DNA from: Streptomyces tsukubensis
GTDB lineage: Bacteria; Actinomycetota; Actinomycetes; Streptomycetales; Streptomycetaceae
Assembly: GCF_003932715.1 (NCBI RefSeq)
Contig: NZ_CP020700.1
Span: forward strand, 1,054,001-1,118,000
DNA: 64,000 nucleotides
Direction of reading: 5' to 3'
The translations under genes and the position numbers were made by a program. The notes below the pieces were generated by a model. The model saw nothing but the letters and a program-made list of their open reading frames with translations. It searched no databases and was not told the DNA's origin. Below are positions 34,752 through 42,368 of the stretch, in pieces (within the stretch, counting starts at the first letter, position 1; every line of letters begins with the position of its first letter).

Positions 34752-35611
34752 GCGTCCGCGCCTTCCGTGCCGGTGCCCGCCGGGCGCTCGCCGCCGCCGG
34801 TGACCGGGAGCCGGCCGACCAGCCAGCCGGGCGCCTGCGAGGGCCGGGGTTTCGAGGGTTCGTTCAACGTGATCCGTTCATGGATGGTCGCGGCGCGCGG
34901 CAGCAGGGCGGCGACATAGGCGCGGCGCAGCTCGTCCGTGGTGTCGAAGCCGGGCTCGTCGACCAGCCATTCGTCCGGCACCTCGGCCGTGACCTCGGTC
35001 AGCAGCTCCTCGGTGACGAGGGGGGCGAGTTCGGCGGCGGCAGCGGCGACGTCCGGCCGGAAGGGGGCGAGGGCGTGGTCGGAGGCGTCGTACGGCTTGG
35101 CCGCGGATGCGGCGGCCCCCGGCCAGTTGTGGTGCCAGATCATGGTCGCGCCGTGGTCGATGAGCCAGAGGTCGCCGTGCCACACCAGCATATTGGGGTT
35201 GCGCCACGACCGGTCGACGTTGTTGATCACGGCGTCGAACCAGACGACCCGGCCGGCCTCGGCCGGGTCCACCTCGTAGGCGAGCGGGTCGAAGCCGATG
35301 GACCCGGGCAGATAGTCCATGCCCAGATTGAGCCCGCCGCTGGCCTTGAGCAGCTCCTGCACCTCCTGGTCGGGTTCGCCGAGCCCGATGACCGGGTCGA
35401 GCTGGACGGTGACCAGCTCCGGCATCCGCAGTCCGAGCCGGCGCGCGAGCTGCCCGCAGACGACCTCGGCCACCAGCGTCTTGCGGCCCTGCCCGGCGCC
35501 GGTGAACTTGACGACGTAGGTGCCGAGGTCGTCGGCCTCGACGATCCCGGGGAGGGAACCGCCCTCCCTGAGGGGTGTGACATAGCGGGTTGCGGTGACT
35601 TCGGTCAGCAT
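34748..35611 (-). CDS. HipA-like kinase family protein
   Basis: 287 residues; single HipA-type (HipA_2) domain without the N-terminal HipA domain 1. VVKFTGAGQGRKTLVAEVVC carries the nucleotide-binding Lys near residue 35; FDAVINNVDRSWRNPNMLVW holds the catalytic-loop Asp and Asn (VNNxDR.xxNPN pattern); WLIDHGATMIWHHNW gives the metal-binding Asp (DHG in place of DFG). The catalytic set appears complete, so phosphotransfer to a protein or nucleotide is plausible. It has no adjacent HipB-type antitoxin; its only partner is DUF3037, by 4-nt overlap. Confidence 0.88.
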   Translation of the reverse strand: MLTEVTATRYVTPLREGGSLPGIVEADDLGTYVVKFTGAGQGRKTLVAEVVCGQLARRLGLRMPELVTVQLDPVIGLGEPDQEVQELLKASGGLNLGMDYLPGSIGFDPLAYEVDPAEAGRVVWFDAVINNVDRSWRNPNMLVWHGDLWLIDHGATMIWHHNWPGAAASAAKPYDASDHALAPFRPDVAAAAAELAPLVTEELLTEVTAEVPDEWLVDEPGFDTTDELRRAYVAALLPRAATIHERITLNEPSKPRPSQAPGWLVGRLPVTGGGERPAGTGTEGADA

Positions 35612-35856
35612 TTCCCCAGGCTATACGGCGGCTGTACGGCACGATGCCGCCACGATCCGGGGCAGGAAGGGGCGGCCCGGCCGGGCACCGGAGGCCGCGG
35701 CCGGTCCGGTGCCGCAGGGCCCGGAGGCCGTCACCCGGGCCATCACACGGTCATCACGTGTCCGTCACCGCGATCCGGTACAACCAATGCCGGTCCGCCG
35801 GGGTCCTGCTGACACCTGCCGTTGGCATGTGCATACAGATGTGGGAAAGAGGACGC

Positions 35857-36594
35857 ATGGCTGTGAACCGGAGACTCTTCCTGGGCGGATTCACCGCGGG
35901 GGCGGTGACCGTGGCGGCGGGCACTGCGACGCCCGCTGCGGCCGCGGCGGCCCAGGGGCCGACGACGACGTTCGACGGGCCCGTGGTCGCCGAGCGCTTC
36001 AGCACGAACTCGACGGTCAACTCCGCCTTCCTGAAGACGACGTCCACGACCGAGCACGCCGCGACCGTCTACCAGGCCGGGACCTCGGGCAGCGGGGTCG
36101 CCCTGAACATCGTGTCGGACAACCCGGACAACTCGGCGGTCTACCTCACCGGCCGGGAGAAGACCCGCGGCACCCTGAAGATCTCGCACATCGGCCATGC
36201 GGACGGGTCCGACGCGGACGCCGCCGCCGTGTCCATCGACCTGAAGACGGCCGGAACCGCCACGCAGGGCATCTTCCTGACCGCCACGGACGGTGCCACG
36301 ACGGGCAATCTGATCTGTCTGCGCAACAACGGCCGCGACGATTTCGTCGTCAAGGGCAGCGGACGCGTCGGCATCGGTCTGGCGGTGGGCTCCGCCCCCT
36401 GGTCCCAGCTCCATGTCGTCCAGCGGCCGGGGGCCGACTCCGCGCTGATGGTCGAGGGAGCGGTACGGATCGTCGACGCCGCGACCGTACCGACGGCGGT
36501 CGACTCCAAGGGCGGCGGCACGCTCTACGCACAGGGCGGCGAGCTGATGTGGCGCAGCGCGAACGGCAACGTCACCCGTATCGCCTCGGCCTGA
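35857..36594 (+). CDS. Tat-exported fibre/hyaluronidase-like beta-rich protein
   Basis: 245 residues. The Tat signal RRLFLGGFTAGAVTVAAGTA with an Ala-rich h/c-region is at residues 4-35. The mature part is Gly/Thr/Asp-rich with FDGPVVAERFSTNSTVNSAF, AATVYQAGTSGSGVALNIVS, and GSGRVGIGLAVGSAPWSQLH. The last is the tail-fibre stem/hyaluronidase-like motif (VGIG....LHV). No lytic residues are obvious. An extracellular beta-helical or trimeric fibre is the best guess. The ATG has AGGACGC upstream. It is followed by a small coiled-coil gene. Confidence 0.72.
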   Translation: MAVNRRLFLGGFTAGAVTVAAGTATPAAAAAAQGPTTTFDGPVVAERFSTNSTVNSAFLKTTSTTEHAATVYQAGTSGSGVALNIVSDNPDNSAVYLTGREKTRGTLKISHIGHADGSDADAAAVSIDLKTAGTATQGIFLTATDGATTGNLICLRNNGRDDFVVKGSGRVGIGLAVGSAPWSQLHVVQRPGADSALMVEGAVRIVDAATVPTAVDSKGGGTLYAQGGELMWRSANGNVTRIASA

Positions 36595-36623
36595 CCGAGC
36601 TGCGACAGGAACGGACGACGACT

Positions 36624-36803
36624 GTGCAACTGACACCCGAGGAACTGGTCGCGGAGTTCCATGACGCCGTCATGGAGCTGTACTTCGCCCGCAAGCGCAT
36701 CGCGCATCTGGAGGCGGAGAACGAAATGCTCCGGGTACGGCCGGCGGAGGCCGGGCCGGGCAGTACGGAGCAGACGGGGGCGGCAGCCGAAACCGTGCCC
36801 TGA
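36624..36803 (+). CDS. small coiled-coil protein
   Basis: 59 residues from a GTG at 36624. Leu/Ile/Val heptads run through EELVAEFHDAVMELYFARKR and IAHLEAENEMLR, predicting one long coiled coil, then a Gly/Glu/Thr tail. It starts 29 bp after the fibre-like protein, so it is probably co-transcribed and may be an intracellular partner or adaptor. No known family. The Shine-Dalgarno (AGGA) lies a little far upstream. Confidence 0.6.
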   Translation: MQLTPEELVAEFHDAVMELYFARKRIAHLEAENEMLRVRPAEAGPGSTEQTGAAAETVP

Positions 36804-36869
36804 TCCCGCCTTGCGGCGGCGCGGATCCCCCGCCCGTCCGCTGCCGGAGCGCCCCGCCGGCGCTCCGGC

Positions 36870-37691
36870 TCAGCGGGCCCGGACGGCCGTGACCGTGTAG
36901 TAGTCGAGGATTCCGCGCTCGTAGGCGCGCAGGAAGTTCCGCGGCCAGGTCCCCGGGTCCCACCAGCGGCTGAGCCACAGGTCCCACCCCGGCCAGACGT
37001 GCGCCCCGATCGGCTCGACGCGCACCTGCGTGAGCCCGGCCGCCGAGAAGGCGTCCGCGAGCGCCGCCACCGGCCGGGCGAGGTCCAGGCCGTTGGCGAA
37101 GGTCTCCAGCAGCTCTGCCAGTTCCCCCGGCCGGGTGGGCTCGTCGTCCACGGTGAAGAAGCTGGTCACGGCCGTACGGCCGCCGGGCCGCAGGACCCGC
37201 GCCGTCTCCTCGGCGAAGGCGGTGAGGTCCGGGAAGTGCTGGGCGGCCTCGACGCTGACGACCACGTCGTACGCATCGTCGTCCGACGGGATCTGCTCGG
37301 CGGCTCCCCGGACGAACCGCAGCCGGTCCGGCATGCGGCGGAGCAGGTCCGGGTGGAGATCGCGGGCGCGCTGCAACTGCTGCGGATGGACGTCCAGACC
37401 GGTCACCGAGGCGGGTCCGTACTCCTCCAGGGCGAGCGCGCAGCCCCGTCCGAGTCCGCAGCCCACTTCCAGGACCCGGTCCGAAGCGCGCACTGCCGCG
37501 GCGTCCAGGACGTGCCGGTAGAGATCCTGCTGGCTGCGGATCCGCTCCTGCTCCCCCGGCGGACGGGCCGGATCGGCCGCCCGCCAGTAGCCGAAGTTGA
37601 TGAATCCGCCGCCGAAGATCGGCTCCGCGCCCAGATCGTCCGGGCCGTACGTCTCGCGCACCACGGAGCGCATCGGAACACCGTCCGCCAC
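36870..37691 (-). CDS. SAM-dependent methyltransferase (EryG-like class I)
   Basis: 273 residues from a GTG at 37691 with GGGAGG five bases upstream. The methyltransferase core runs from about residue 60: FGGGFINFGYW (substrate lid), VLEVGCGLGRGCALALEEYG (motif I), VTGLDVHPQQLQRAR, and VVVSVEAAQHFPDLTAFAEE (motif II/IV). The FGGG.INFGYW lid is seen in erythromycin- and rifamycin-type O-methyltransferases and UbiE-like enzymes. Substrate unknown. There is no biosynthetic cluster around it. Confidence 0.85.
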   Translation of the reverse strand: MADGVPMRSVVRETYGPDDLGAEPIFGGGFINFGYWRAADPARPPGEQERIRSQQDLYRHVLDAAAVRASDRVLEVGCGLGRGCALALEEYGPASVTGLDVHPQQLQRARDLHPDLLRRMPDRLRFVRGAAEQIPSDDDAYDVVVSVEAAQHFPDLTAFAEETARVLRPGGRTAVTSFFTVDDEPTRPGELAELLETFANGLDLARPVAALADAFSAAGLTQVRVEPIGAHVWPGWDLWLSRWWDPGTWPRNFLRAYERGILDYYTVTAVRAR

Positions 37692-37830
37692 TCTTGCCTC
37701 CCTCGGAACCCGCACCCTCCCCATCATGCCCGGATCCGCCGTCCGTACCCGGGACGAAAGGCACCCCGGCCGGATCCGGAGGCGCGAATCCAAAACGGAC
37801 GGTGGAGGCGCGGGCCCGGCGTTCCGCGGT

Positions 37831-38475
37831 TCAGTGCCGGCCGGTGCCGGATCCCGTCTCGGCGGCGGTCTTCAGATCGCGCAGCCATGCTTCGAGGCCC
37901 TGCCGGAGGATCTCGGTCGCGATCTCGGGGACCGCTTCGACCTGGGGGCCGGTGTGGGTCTCCTCGGTGGCGACCCGGACCCCGCCCGGCACCTTGGTGA
38001 AGGTCCACACATGGATGCCGTCGATGCGCAGCCCCTCGGCGGTCGCGGGGCCGGTCCACCGGATGCAGGAGCCGCGTTTGAGCTGCCCGACGGTCGAGGT
38101 GATCTCCATTTCGGTGGCGGGGGTGACCGGGTTGGGAGGTACGGGGAGGGTCCAGCGGAAGGCCGAACCCTTCCTGAAGGGGCCGTGGTCCAGGCGTTCG
38201 GCACTGGTGACGGAGCCCTTCCAGGACGGCCAGCGCGCGACATCGGTCTGGAGCTTCCAGATGGTGTGCAGCGGGGCGTCGATCACGGTCTCGGTCCGGT
38301 GGCGAACCTTCGCGCCGGGGTCGACGCCCTGGCCGCGGCAGGTGAGGGGCGCGCCGGGGCGGTCGGGGCCGGCCGCGGCGGGCGCGGCGGCGGTGCCGAG
38401 GAGGCCGAAGAGGAGGGTGGTGGTGCACAGGGCGGCGCGGATTCCGGTGCCCATGAACCCCATGAACGTAGACAT
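37831..38475 (-). CDS. secreted SRPBCC (polyketide-cyclase-like) protein
   Basis: 214 residues. An N-terminal signal peptide (residues about 1-36: ALCTTTLLFGLLGTAAAPAA) precedes an SRPBCC/START-like hydrophobic pocket domain, with VIDAPLHTIWKLQTDVARWP and SWKGSVTSAERLDHGPFRKG; the C-terminal helix ILRQGLEAWLRDLKTA is conserved. Exported SRPBCC proteins are uncommon; a ligand carrier role is possible. It is divergent from a TetR gene that has mirrored operators between the two. Confidence 0.83.
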   Translation of the reverse strand: MSTFMGFMGTGIRAALCTTTLLFGLLGTAAAPAAAGPDRPGAPLTCRGQGVDPGAKVRHRTETVIDAPLHTIWKLQTDVARWPSWKGSVTSAERLDHGPFRKGSAFRWTLPVPPNPVTPATEMEITSTVGQLKRGSCIRWTGPATAEGLRIDGIHVWTFTKVPGGVRVATEETHTGPQVEAVPEIATEILRQGLEAWLRDLKTAAETGSGTGRH

Positions 38476-38536
38476 GTCGTTCCCCTTGTCGGTCGTTTCG
38501 CGGGCCGGAAGGAACCCTACCGTTAACTGCTCTCGC

Positions 38537-38602
38537 TTTCGTTAGAAGCTATAACTGAATGAGACGGCCGGTCAACGGGTTGAGTGATAACCTCTAACGA
38601 AA
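38537..38602. promoter_or_regulatory. mirrored 19-bp operator pair for TetR/SRPBCC
   Basis: Site 1 (38537-38555) and the reverse complement of site 2 (38584-38602) match at 16 of 19 bases; both end in the decamer TTTCGTTAGA. Centres are 47 bp apart. The sites lie between the TetR and SRPBCC genes and include AT-rich promoter sequence. The TetR protein is the likely ligand of both. Confidence 0.7.
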
Positions 38603-38643
38603 TCTTGGAGCCGTCACGGAGACGCCGGGAGAGGTGGCCGTCC

Positions 38644-39297
38644 ATGGGGGACGCGGATCCGGGGACTCCCCGGGAGCGGTACCGGGCCCAAGTGCGCGCG
38701 GAGATCAAAGAACGCGCCTGGGAGCAGATCGCCGCGGCAGGGGCGTCCGCGCTCTCCCTCAACGCCATCGCCAAGCAGCTGGGCATGAGCGGCCCCGCGC
38801 TCTACCGCTACTTCGCCGGCCGCGACGATCTCATCACCGAGCTGGTCCGGGACGCGTACCGGAGCCTCGCCGACACCGTCCGTACGGCCGCCGCGGCCGG
38901 TGCCGGCCTCGCCGCGCTGGCGCACACACTGCGCGACTGGGCCCTGGCGGACCCCCAGCGGTATCTGCTCGTCTACGGCACCCCCGTTCCCGGCTACCAC
39001 GCGCCCGAGGACATCACCGGCATCTCGTCCGAGATCATGGCCGTCCTTCTCGACGCCTGCGCGGCGCTCGCCCCGGCCGGGCCGCCGACACCGTTCGACA
39101 GCCATCTCGCGGACCACCGGAACTGGGCCGGCGCGCATCCCGCCCCGCCCGCGGCCCTCCATCTGGCCCTGGCCTTCTGGACCCGGGTGCACGGTCTGCT
39201 CTCCCTGGAACTCTCGGGCCACTTCGCCGGAATGGACTTCGAACCCGCCCTGTTCTTCGCGGCCGAGGTGGACGCCCTCACGGCGCGCGGCGCCTGA
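38644..39297 (+). CDS. TetR family regulator
   Basis: 217 residues, ATG 38644. The helix-turn-helix is near residues 20-65 (ERAWEQIAAAGASALSLNAI, AKQLGMSGPALYRYFAGRDD). A TetR_C_13-like ligand domain (WAGAHPAPPAALHLALAFWT) follows. It sits head to head with the SRPBCC gene and shares with it the paired operators, so it probably represses both. The ligand may be the compound the SRPBCC protein binds (inference). Confidence 0.9.
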   Translation: MGDADPGTPRERYRAQVRAEIKERAWEQIAAAGASALSLNAIAKQLGMSGPALYRYFAGRDDLITELVRDAYRSLADTVRTAAAAGAGLAALAHTLRDWALADPQRYLLVYGTPVPGYHAPEDITGISSEIMAVLLDACAALAPAGPPTPFDSHLADHRNWAGAHPAPPAALHLALAFWTRVHGLLSLELSGHFAGMDFEPALFFAAEVDALTARGA

Positions 39298-39426
39298 CCC
39301 GGATCCGGCCGGGGTACCGGCCGAAACGGTGAACCTGCGCGCGACCGGGCACGTACTCCCTCGCAGAGGCCGGACGATCCTGGTGAACCCGGCCCACGGG
39401 ACCGTGAGAAGAAGGAGCGCACACAG

Positions 39427-39909
39427 ATGTCCGGATCACAGCGGGAGCCCCGCACCGTCTGCCGCAGGACCGTCGTCGCCGCGGTGGGCGGGGCCGGTCT
39501 CGCGGTCGCGCTGACGGCGTGCGGCTCGGACGACGAACCGTCCGGGAGCGGCAAGAAGGACGCCGGGAGCACCGAGGCGAGCACCGGCGGCACCTCGGGC
39601 GGTACCGACGGCGGCACCGACGGCGGCGGCAAGGTGCTGGCCAAGGTGGCCGACATCCCCGAGGGCGGGGGCAAGGTGGTCGGCGATGTGGTGATCACCC
39701 AGCCGGTGAAAGGCGAGTTCAAAGCCTTCTCGGCCAAGTGCACCCATCAGGGGTGCGCGGTGCGGAGCGTGGAGGACAACGTCATCGTCTGCCCCTGCCA
39801 CGACAGCCGGTTCGACGCGTCCGACGGCAGCGTCAAGGGCGGCCCGGCTCCGCGCCCGCTGCCGCCCACCGCGGTACGGCAGGAGGGCGATTCCATCGTG
39901 CTGGCCTGA
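39427..39909 (+). CDS. Rieske 2Fe-2S lipoprotein
   Basis: 160 residues. A Tat-like signal ([20 protein letters not shown]) ends in a lipobox Cys (TACGSDD), then a Ser/Gly/Thr linker, then a Rieske domain with CTHQGCAV and [13 protein letters not shown]: the full CxH...CxxH set plus two disulfide Cys. It would be an extracytoplasmic electron carrier anchored by lipid. It is not next to a cytochrome bc1 operon, so its partner is unknown. Confidence 0.9.
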   Translation: MSGSQREPRTVCRRTVVAAVGGAGLAVALTACGSDDEPSGSGKKDAGSTEASTGGTSGGTDGGTDGGGKVLAKVADIPEGGGKVVGDVVITQPVKGEFKAFSAKCTHQGCAVRSVEDNVIVCPCHDSRFDASDGSVKGGPAPRPLPPTAVRQEGDSIVLA

Positions 39910-39942
39910 TGCCCGCCCGCGGCGCGGCGGTGTCCGCCCGGG

Positions 39943-40686
39943 TCAGGGGGTGTGCCGGCGCCAGACGTCCAGCACCGCCCGGCAGGTGGTGACGGTGGCC
40001 ACGGGCGCCAGGGTGTGACGGAGCATCGCGGGGGTGTAGTCGGCGGGCACCCCCGCGATCGCGTCCCGCGGTACGACGGCCGTATAGCCGAGGTTGACCG
40101 CGTCGAACACGGTGTTGGGTACGGCGACGTTCGCCGACACTCCGGTGATCAGGAGGGTCCGGCAGCGGAGATTGCGCAGCAGCGGGTCCAGCCCGGTCCC
40201 GGCGAGGGGCGACAGACCGTGCAGCCGCCGCACGACGAGGTCCTCGGCCGCGGCTTCGACCGGCGGCGCGGGTTCCACGGCCGGGGTGCCGGAGTGCTGC
40301 TGTACGGGGAGGCCCGCGAGAGCCCGGAAGAGCGGGGCGTTGAGGTTGGCCCCCCGCCCGTCGGGGCGGCGCTCGGCCACCGCGTGGACCACCTGGACGC
40401 CGGCCGCGCGCGCGGCGGCGGCCAGCCGGGCGATCCGGTCCAGGACTCCGGAGCGCCGCGCCTCGGCGGCGAGTTCGGGCAGGGCGCTCCGCACTCCGAC
40501 GACACCGCGCTGGCATTCGACGGTGAGCAGGACGGTGGTGGCCGGGTCGAGCAGCCGGGACAGCCGGTCGCGCGCCGCGGACCCAGGCCCGGTTTCAGCC
40601 TCGGCTTCGGGCCCGGTCTTCCGCCCGTTTCCGTTTCCGTTTCCGGTTCCGCTTCCGGGTTCGGGTTTCGGTGCGCCGGACGGCAT
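39943..40686 (-). CDS. isochorismatase-fold protein lacking the Asp-Lys-Cys triad
   Basis: 247 residues. A Gly/Asn/Glu-rich head (about 35 residues, PEPGSGTGNGNGNGRKT) precedes an isochorismatase-like domain. Strand 1 reads TVLLTVECQRGVV, with Glu where the family has the catalytic Asp. The Lys position is Arg in LVVRRLHGLSPLAG. The nucleophile loop GVSANVAVPNTVFDAVN has Ala in place of Cys. The fold seems intact (FDAVNLGYTAVVPRDAIAGV). The protein is thus unlikely to be a Cys hydrolase. Convergent with the Rieske gene; divergent from the PNPOx-like gene. Confidence 0.85.
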   Translation of the reverse strand: MPSGAPKPEPGSGTGNGNGNGRKTGPEAEAETGPGSAARDRLSRLLDPATTVLLTVECQRGVVGVRSALPELAAEARRSGVLDRIARLAAAARAAGVQVVHAVAERRPDGRGANLNAPLFRALAGLPVQQHSGTPAVEPAPPVEAAAEDLVVRRLHGLSPLAGTGLDPLLRNLRCRTLLITGVSANVAVPNTVFDAVNLGYTAVVPRDAIAGVPADYTPAMLRHTLAPVATVTTCRAVLDVWRRHTP

Positions 40687-40834
40687 CTCGGGATCCTTCC
40701 GCCGGGTACGGGGTCACCGCGTCCACCCCGCGGCACCCTTGCGCCCCGGAGGCGTAACACCCATCCTTCCTGACACACCGTCAGACAACAAGTCCGTGCG
40801 GGCACTCCGTACGGGCCGGGAGGGGGTGGCGGCA

Positions 40835-41329
40835 GTGCCGGAGCAGCGCCGGCCCACGGACGCACAGCGCCGGGGGCGCCGGATCATGATGACCCCCGAG
40901 GAGACCGACGCCTTCCTCGCCGGGCAGCGGACCTGCCGGGTCGCGACCGTCTCACCGGACGGCCGCCCGCACGCCGGTGCGCTCTGGTACGTCTGGGACG
41001 GCACGTCCTTGTGGCTCTACTCCGTCGTCCGCAGCCGCCGCTGGGCCGATCTGCGGCGCGATCCCCGGATCGCGGTCCTGGTGGACGCCGGGGAGGAGTA
41101 CGGCGAGCTGCGCGGTGTGGAGCTGTCGGGCACGGTGGTTCCGGTCGGGGCGTCCCCGCGGACCGGGGAGCCGTGCGCGGAGCTGCGGGAGCCGGAGATG
41201 CTGTTCGCCCGGAAGTACTTCGGCCTGGACGCGATGCCGCACGACGGGCGGCACGCCTGGCTTCGGCTCACCCCGGACGCGGTGGTGTCCTGGGACTTCC
41301 GCAAACCGGGGCGCACCGCTCCGGCCTGA
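40835..41329 (+). CDS. pyridoxamine 5'-phosphate oxidase-like (FMN/F420) protein
   Basis: 164 residues from a GTG at 40835 with AGGGGG about 8 bases upstream; ATG 40886 is an in-frame alternative. The split-barrel fold shows RTCRVATVSPDGRPHAGALW, YVWDGTSLWLYSVVRSRRWA, DLRRDPRIAVLVDAGEE and GVELSGTVVPVG, the regular order of PNPOx-like proteins. Cofactor and substrate (FMN or F420, general flavin reductase) cannot be told. Divergent from the isochorismatase-fold gene. Confidence 0.82.
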   Translation: MPEQRRPTDAQRRGRRIMMTPEETDAFLAGQRTCRVATVSPDGRPHAGALWYVWDGTSLWLYSVVRSRRWADLRRDPRIAVLVDAGEEYGELRGVELSGTVVPVGASPRTGEPCAELREPEMLFARKYFGLDAMPHDGRHAWLRLTPDAVVSWDFRKPGRTAPA

Positions 41330-41352
41330 TCCGGGGGCGGGCCGGCCCCGGA
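41330..41352. terminator. hairpin between convergent genes
   Basis: TCCGGGG (41330-41336) pairs with CCCCGGA (41346-41352), directly after the PNPOx stop and 6 bp from the LysR stop. Confidence 0.45.
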
Positions 41353-41358
41353 GCCGGA

Positions 41359-42294
41359 TCAGAGCGCCCCGGCCCGCCCCGCTCCCGGAGCCGCGCCGAC
41401 GGCCGCGGCCGCGTCGGCCAGCGCCCCCACGGTCGCCCGGACGGACGGCCGCCGGTCGGCGTCGGTGCGCCACACCGCGTACACATGCCGCATCACCCGC
41501 TGGCGTACGGGAACGAGCGCGACGCCCTCCGGCACCGGACCGCGCCCCAGCCGGGGCGTGACGCAGACCCCGCAGCCTGCCGCGATCAGCGCCAGCTGGG
41601 TGTGGTGCTCGCCCGCCAGATGCGGGATGCGCGGCTCGATTCCGCGCGAGCGCAGCGTGAACGTCAGCCATTCGTGGCAGAACTCGCCCTCGGGCCACGA
41701 CACCCAGTCGTCGTCGGCGAAGTCCTCCAGATCGACTTCCGCCCGGCCCGCCAGGGGGTGCCCGGCGGGCATGGCGACATCGGGCGCGTCGTCGAGCAGA
41801 TGGGCCTGGGCCAGCCCGCCGGGCACGGGCAGCCGCTTGTTGCTCCAGTCGAGGACGACGGCGAGGTCGTAGTCGCCCCGGACGACTCCGCGGATACCGT
41901 CCTCGGGCTCCGTCTCGCGGGTACGCACCCGCAGGTCGGGGTGGCCGGTCCGGAGGGCGGAGAGCATGCCGGGGAACAGCCCGCGGGCCGCCGTCGGGAA
42001 CGCGGCGACCTGCACCTCCCCCACCACCTGCCCGCGCTGCGCCTCGATATCGGCCTGCGCCGCTTCGACCTGGGACAGGATCCGGGCGGCGTGACCGGCG
42101 AGCAGTCGGCCCGCGTCGGTGAGCCGCACGCCGCGCCCGTTCTTGGCGAGCAGTTGCTGTCCGACCTCCCGCTCCAGCTTGGAGAGCTGCTGGGAGACGG
42201 CGGAGGTCGTGACGTGCAGCCCCTCGGCGGCGGCGCTCACCGAGCCGTGGCGGGCGAGGGCGTCCAGGGTCCGCAGGCGCTCCAGATTCAACAT
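41359..42294 (-). CDS. LysR family regulator
   Basis: 311 residues. The N-terminal winged helix (LNLERLRTLDALARHGSVSA, AAEGLHVTTSAVSQQLSKLE) is the standard LysR start; the effector-binding periplasmic-binding-like domain follows (about 95-300). It is divergent from an EamA exporter 74 bp away, so it is the likely activator of that exporter. The inducer is unknown. Confidence 0.93.
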   Translation of the reverse strand: MLNLERLRTLDALARHGSVSAAAEGLHVTTSAVSQQLSKLEREVGQQLLAKNGRGVRLTDAGRLLAGHAARILSQVEAAQADIEAQRGQVVGEVQVAAFPTAARGLFPGMLSALRTGHPDLRVRTRETEPEDGIRGVVRGDYDLAVVLDWSNKRLPVPGGLAQAHLLDDAPDVAMPAGHPLAGRAEVDLEDFADDDWVSWPEGEFCHEWLTFTLRSRGIEPRIPHLAGEHHTQLALIAAGCGVCVTPRLGRGPVPEGVALVPVRQRVMRHVYAVWRTDADRRPSVRATVGALADAAAAVGAAPGAGRAGAL

Positions 42295-42368
42295 GTAAGA
42301 AAGGCTAATCCATGCGCGGAAGAAATTATCACTTGTGCTACGAGATTTTCGGGGCGACAGTAGACGTC

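Noticed and set aside
35857..36803. Prophage remnant suggested by the fibre-like domain
   Set aside because: A Tat signal is present, and no integrase, capsid, tail or attachment repeats are nearby.
36870..37691. Secondary-metabolite cluster signal from the EryG-like methyltransferase
   Set aside because: No synthase, tailoring or resistance genes around it; neighbours are stress and regulatory genes.
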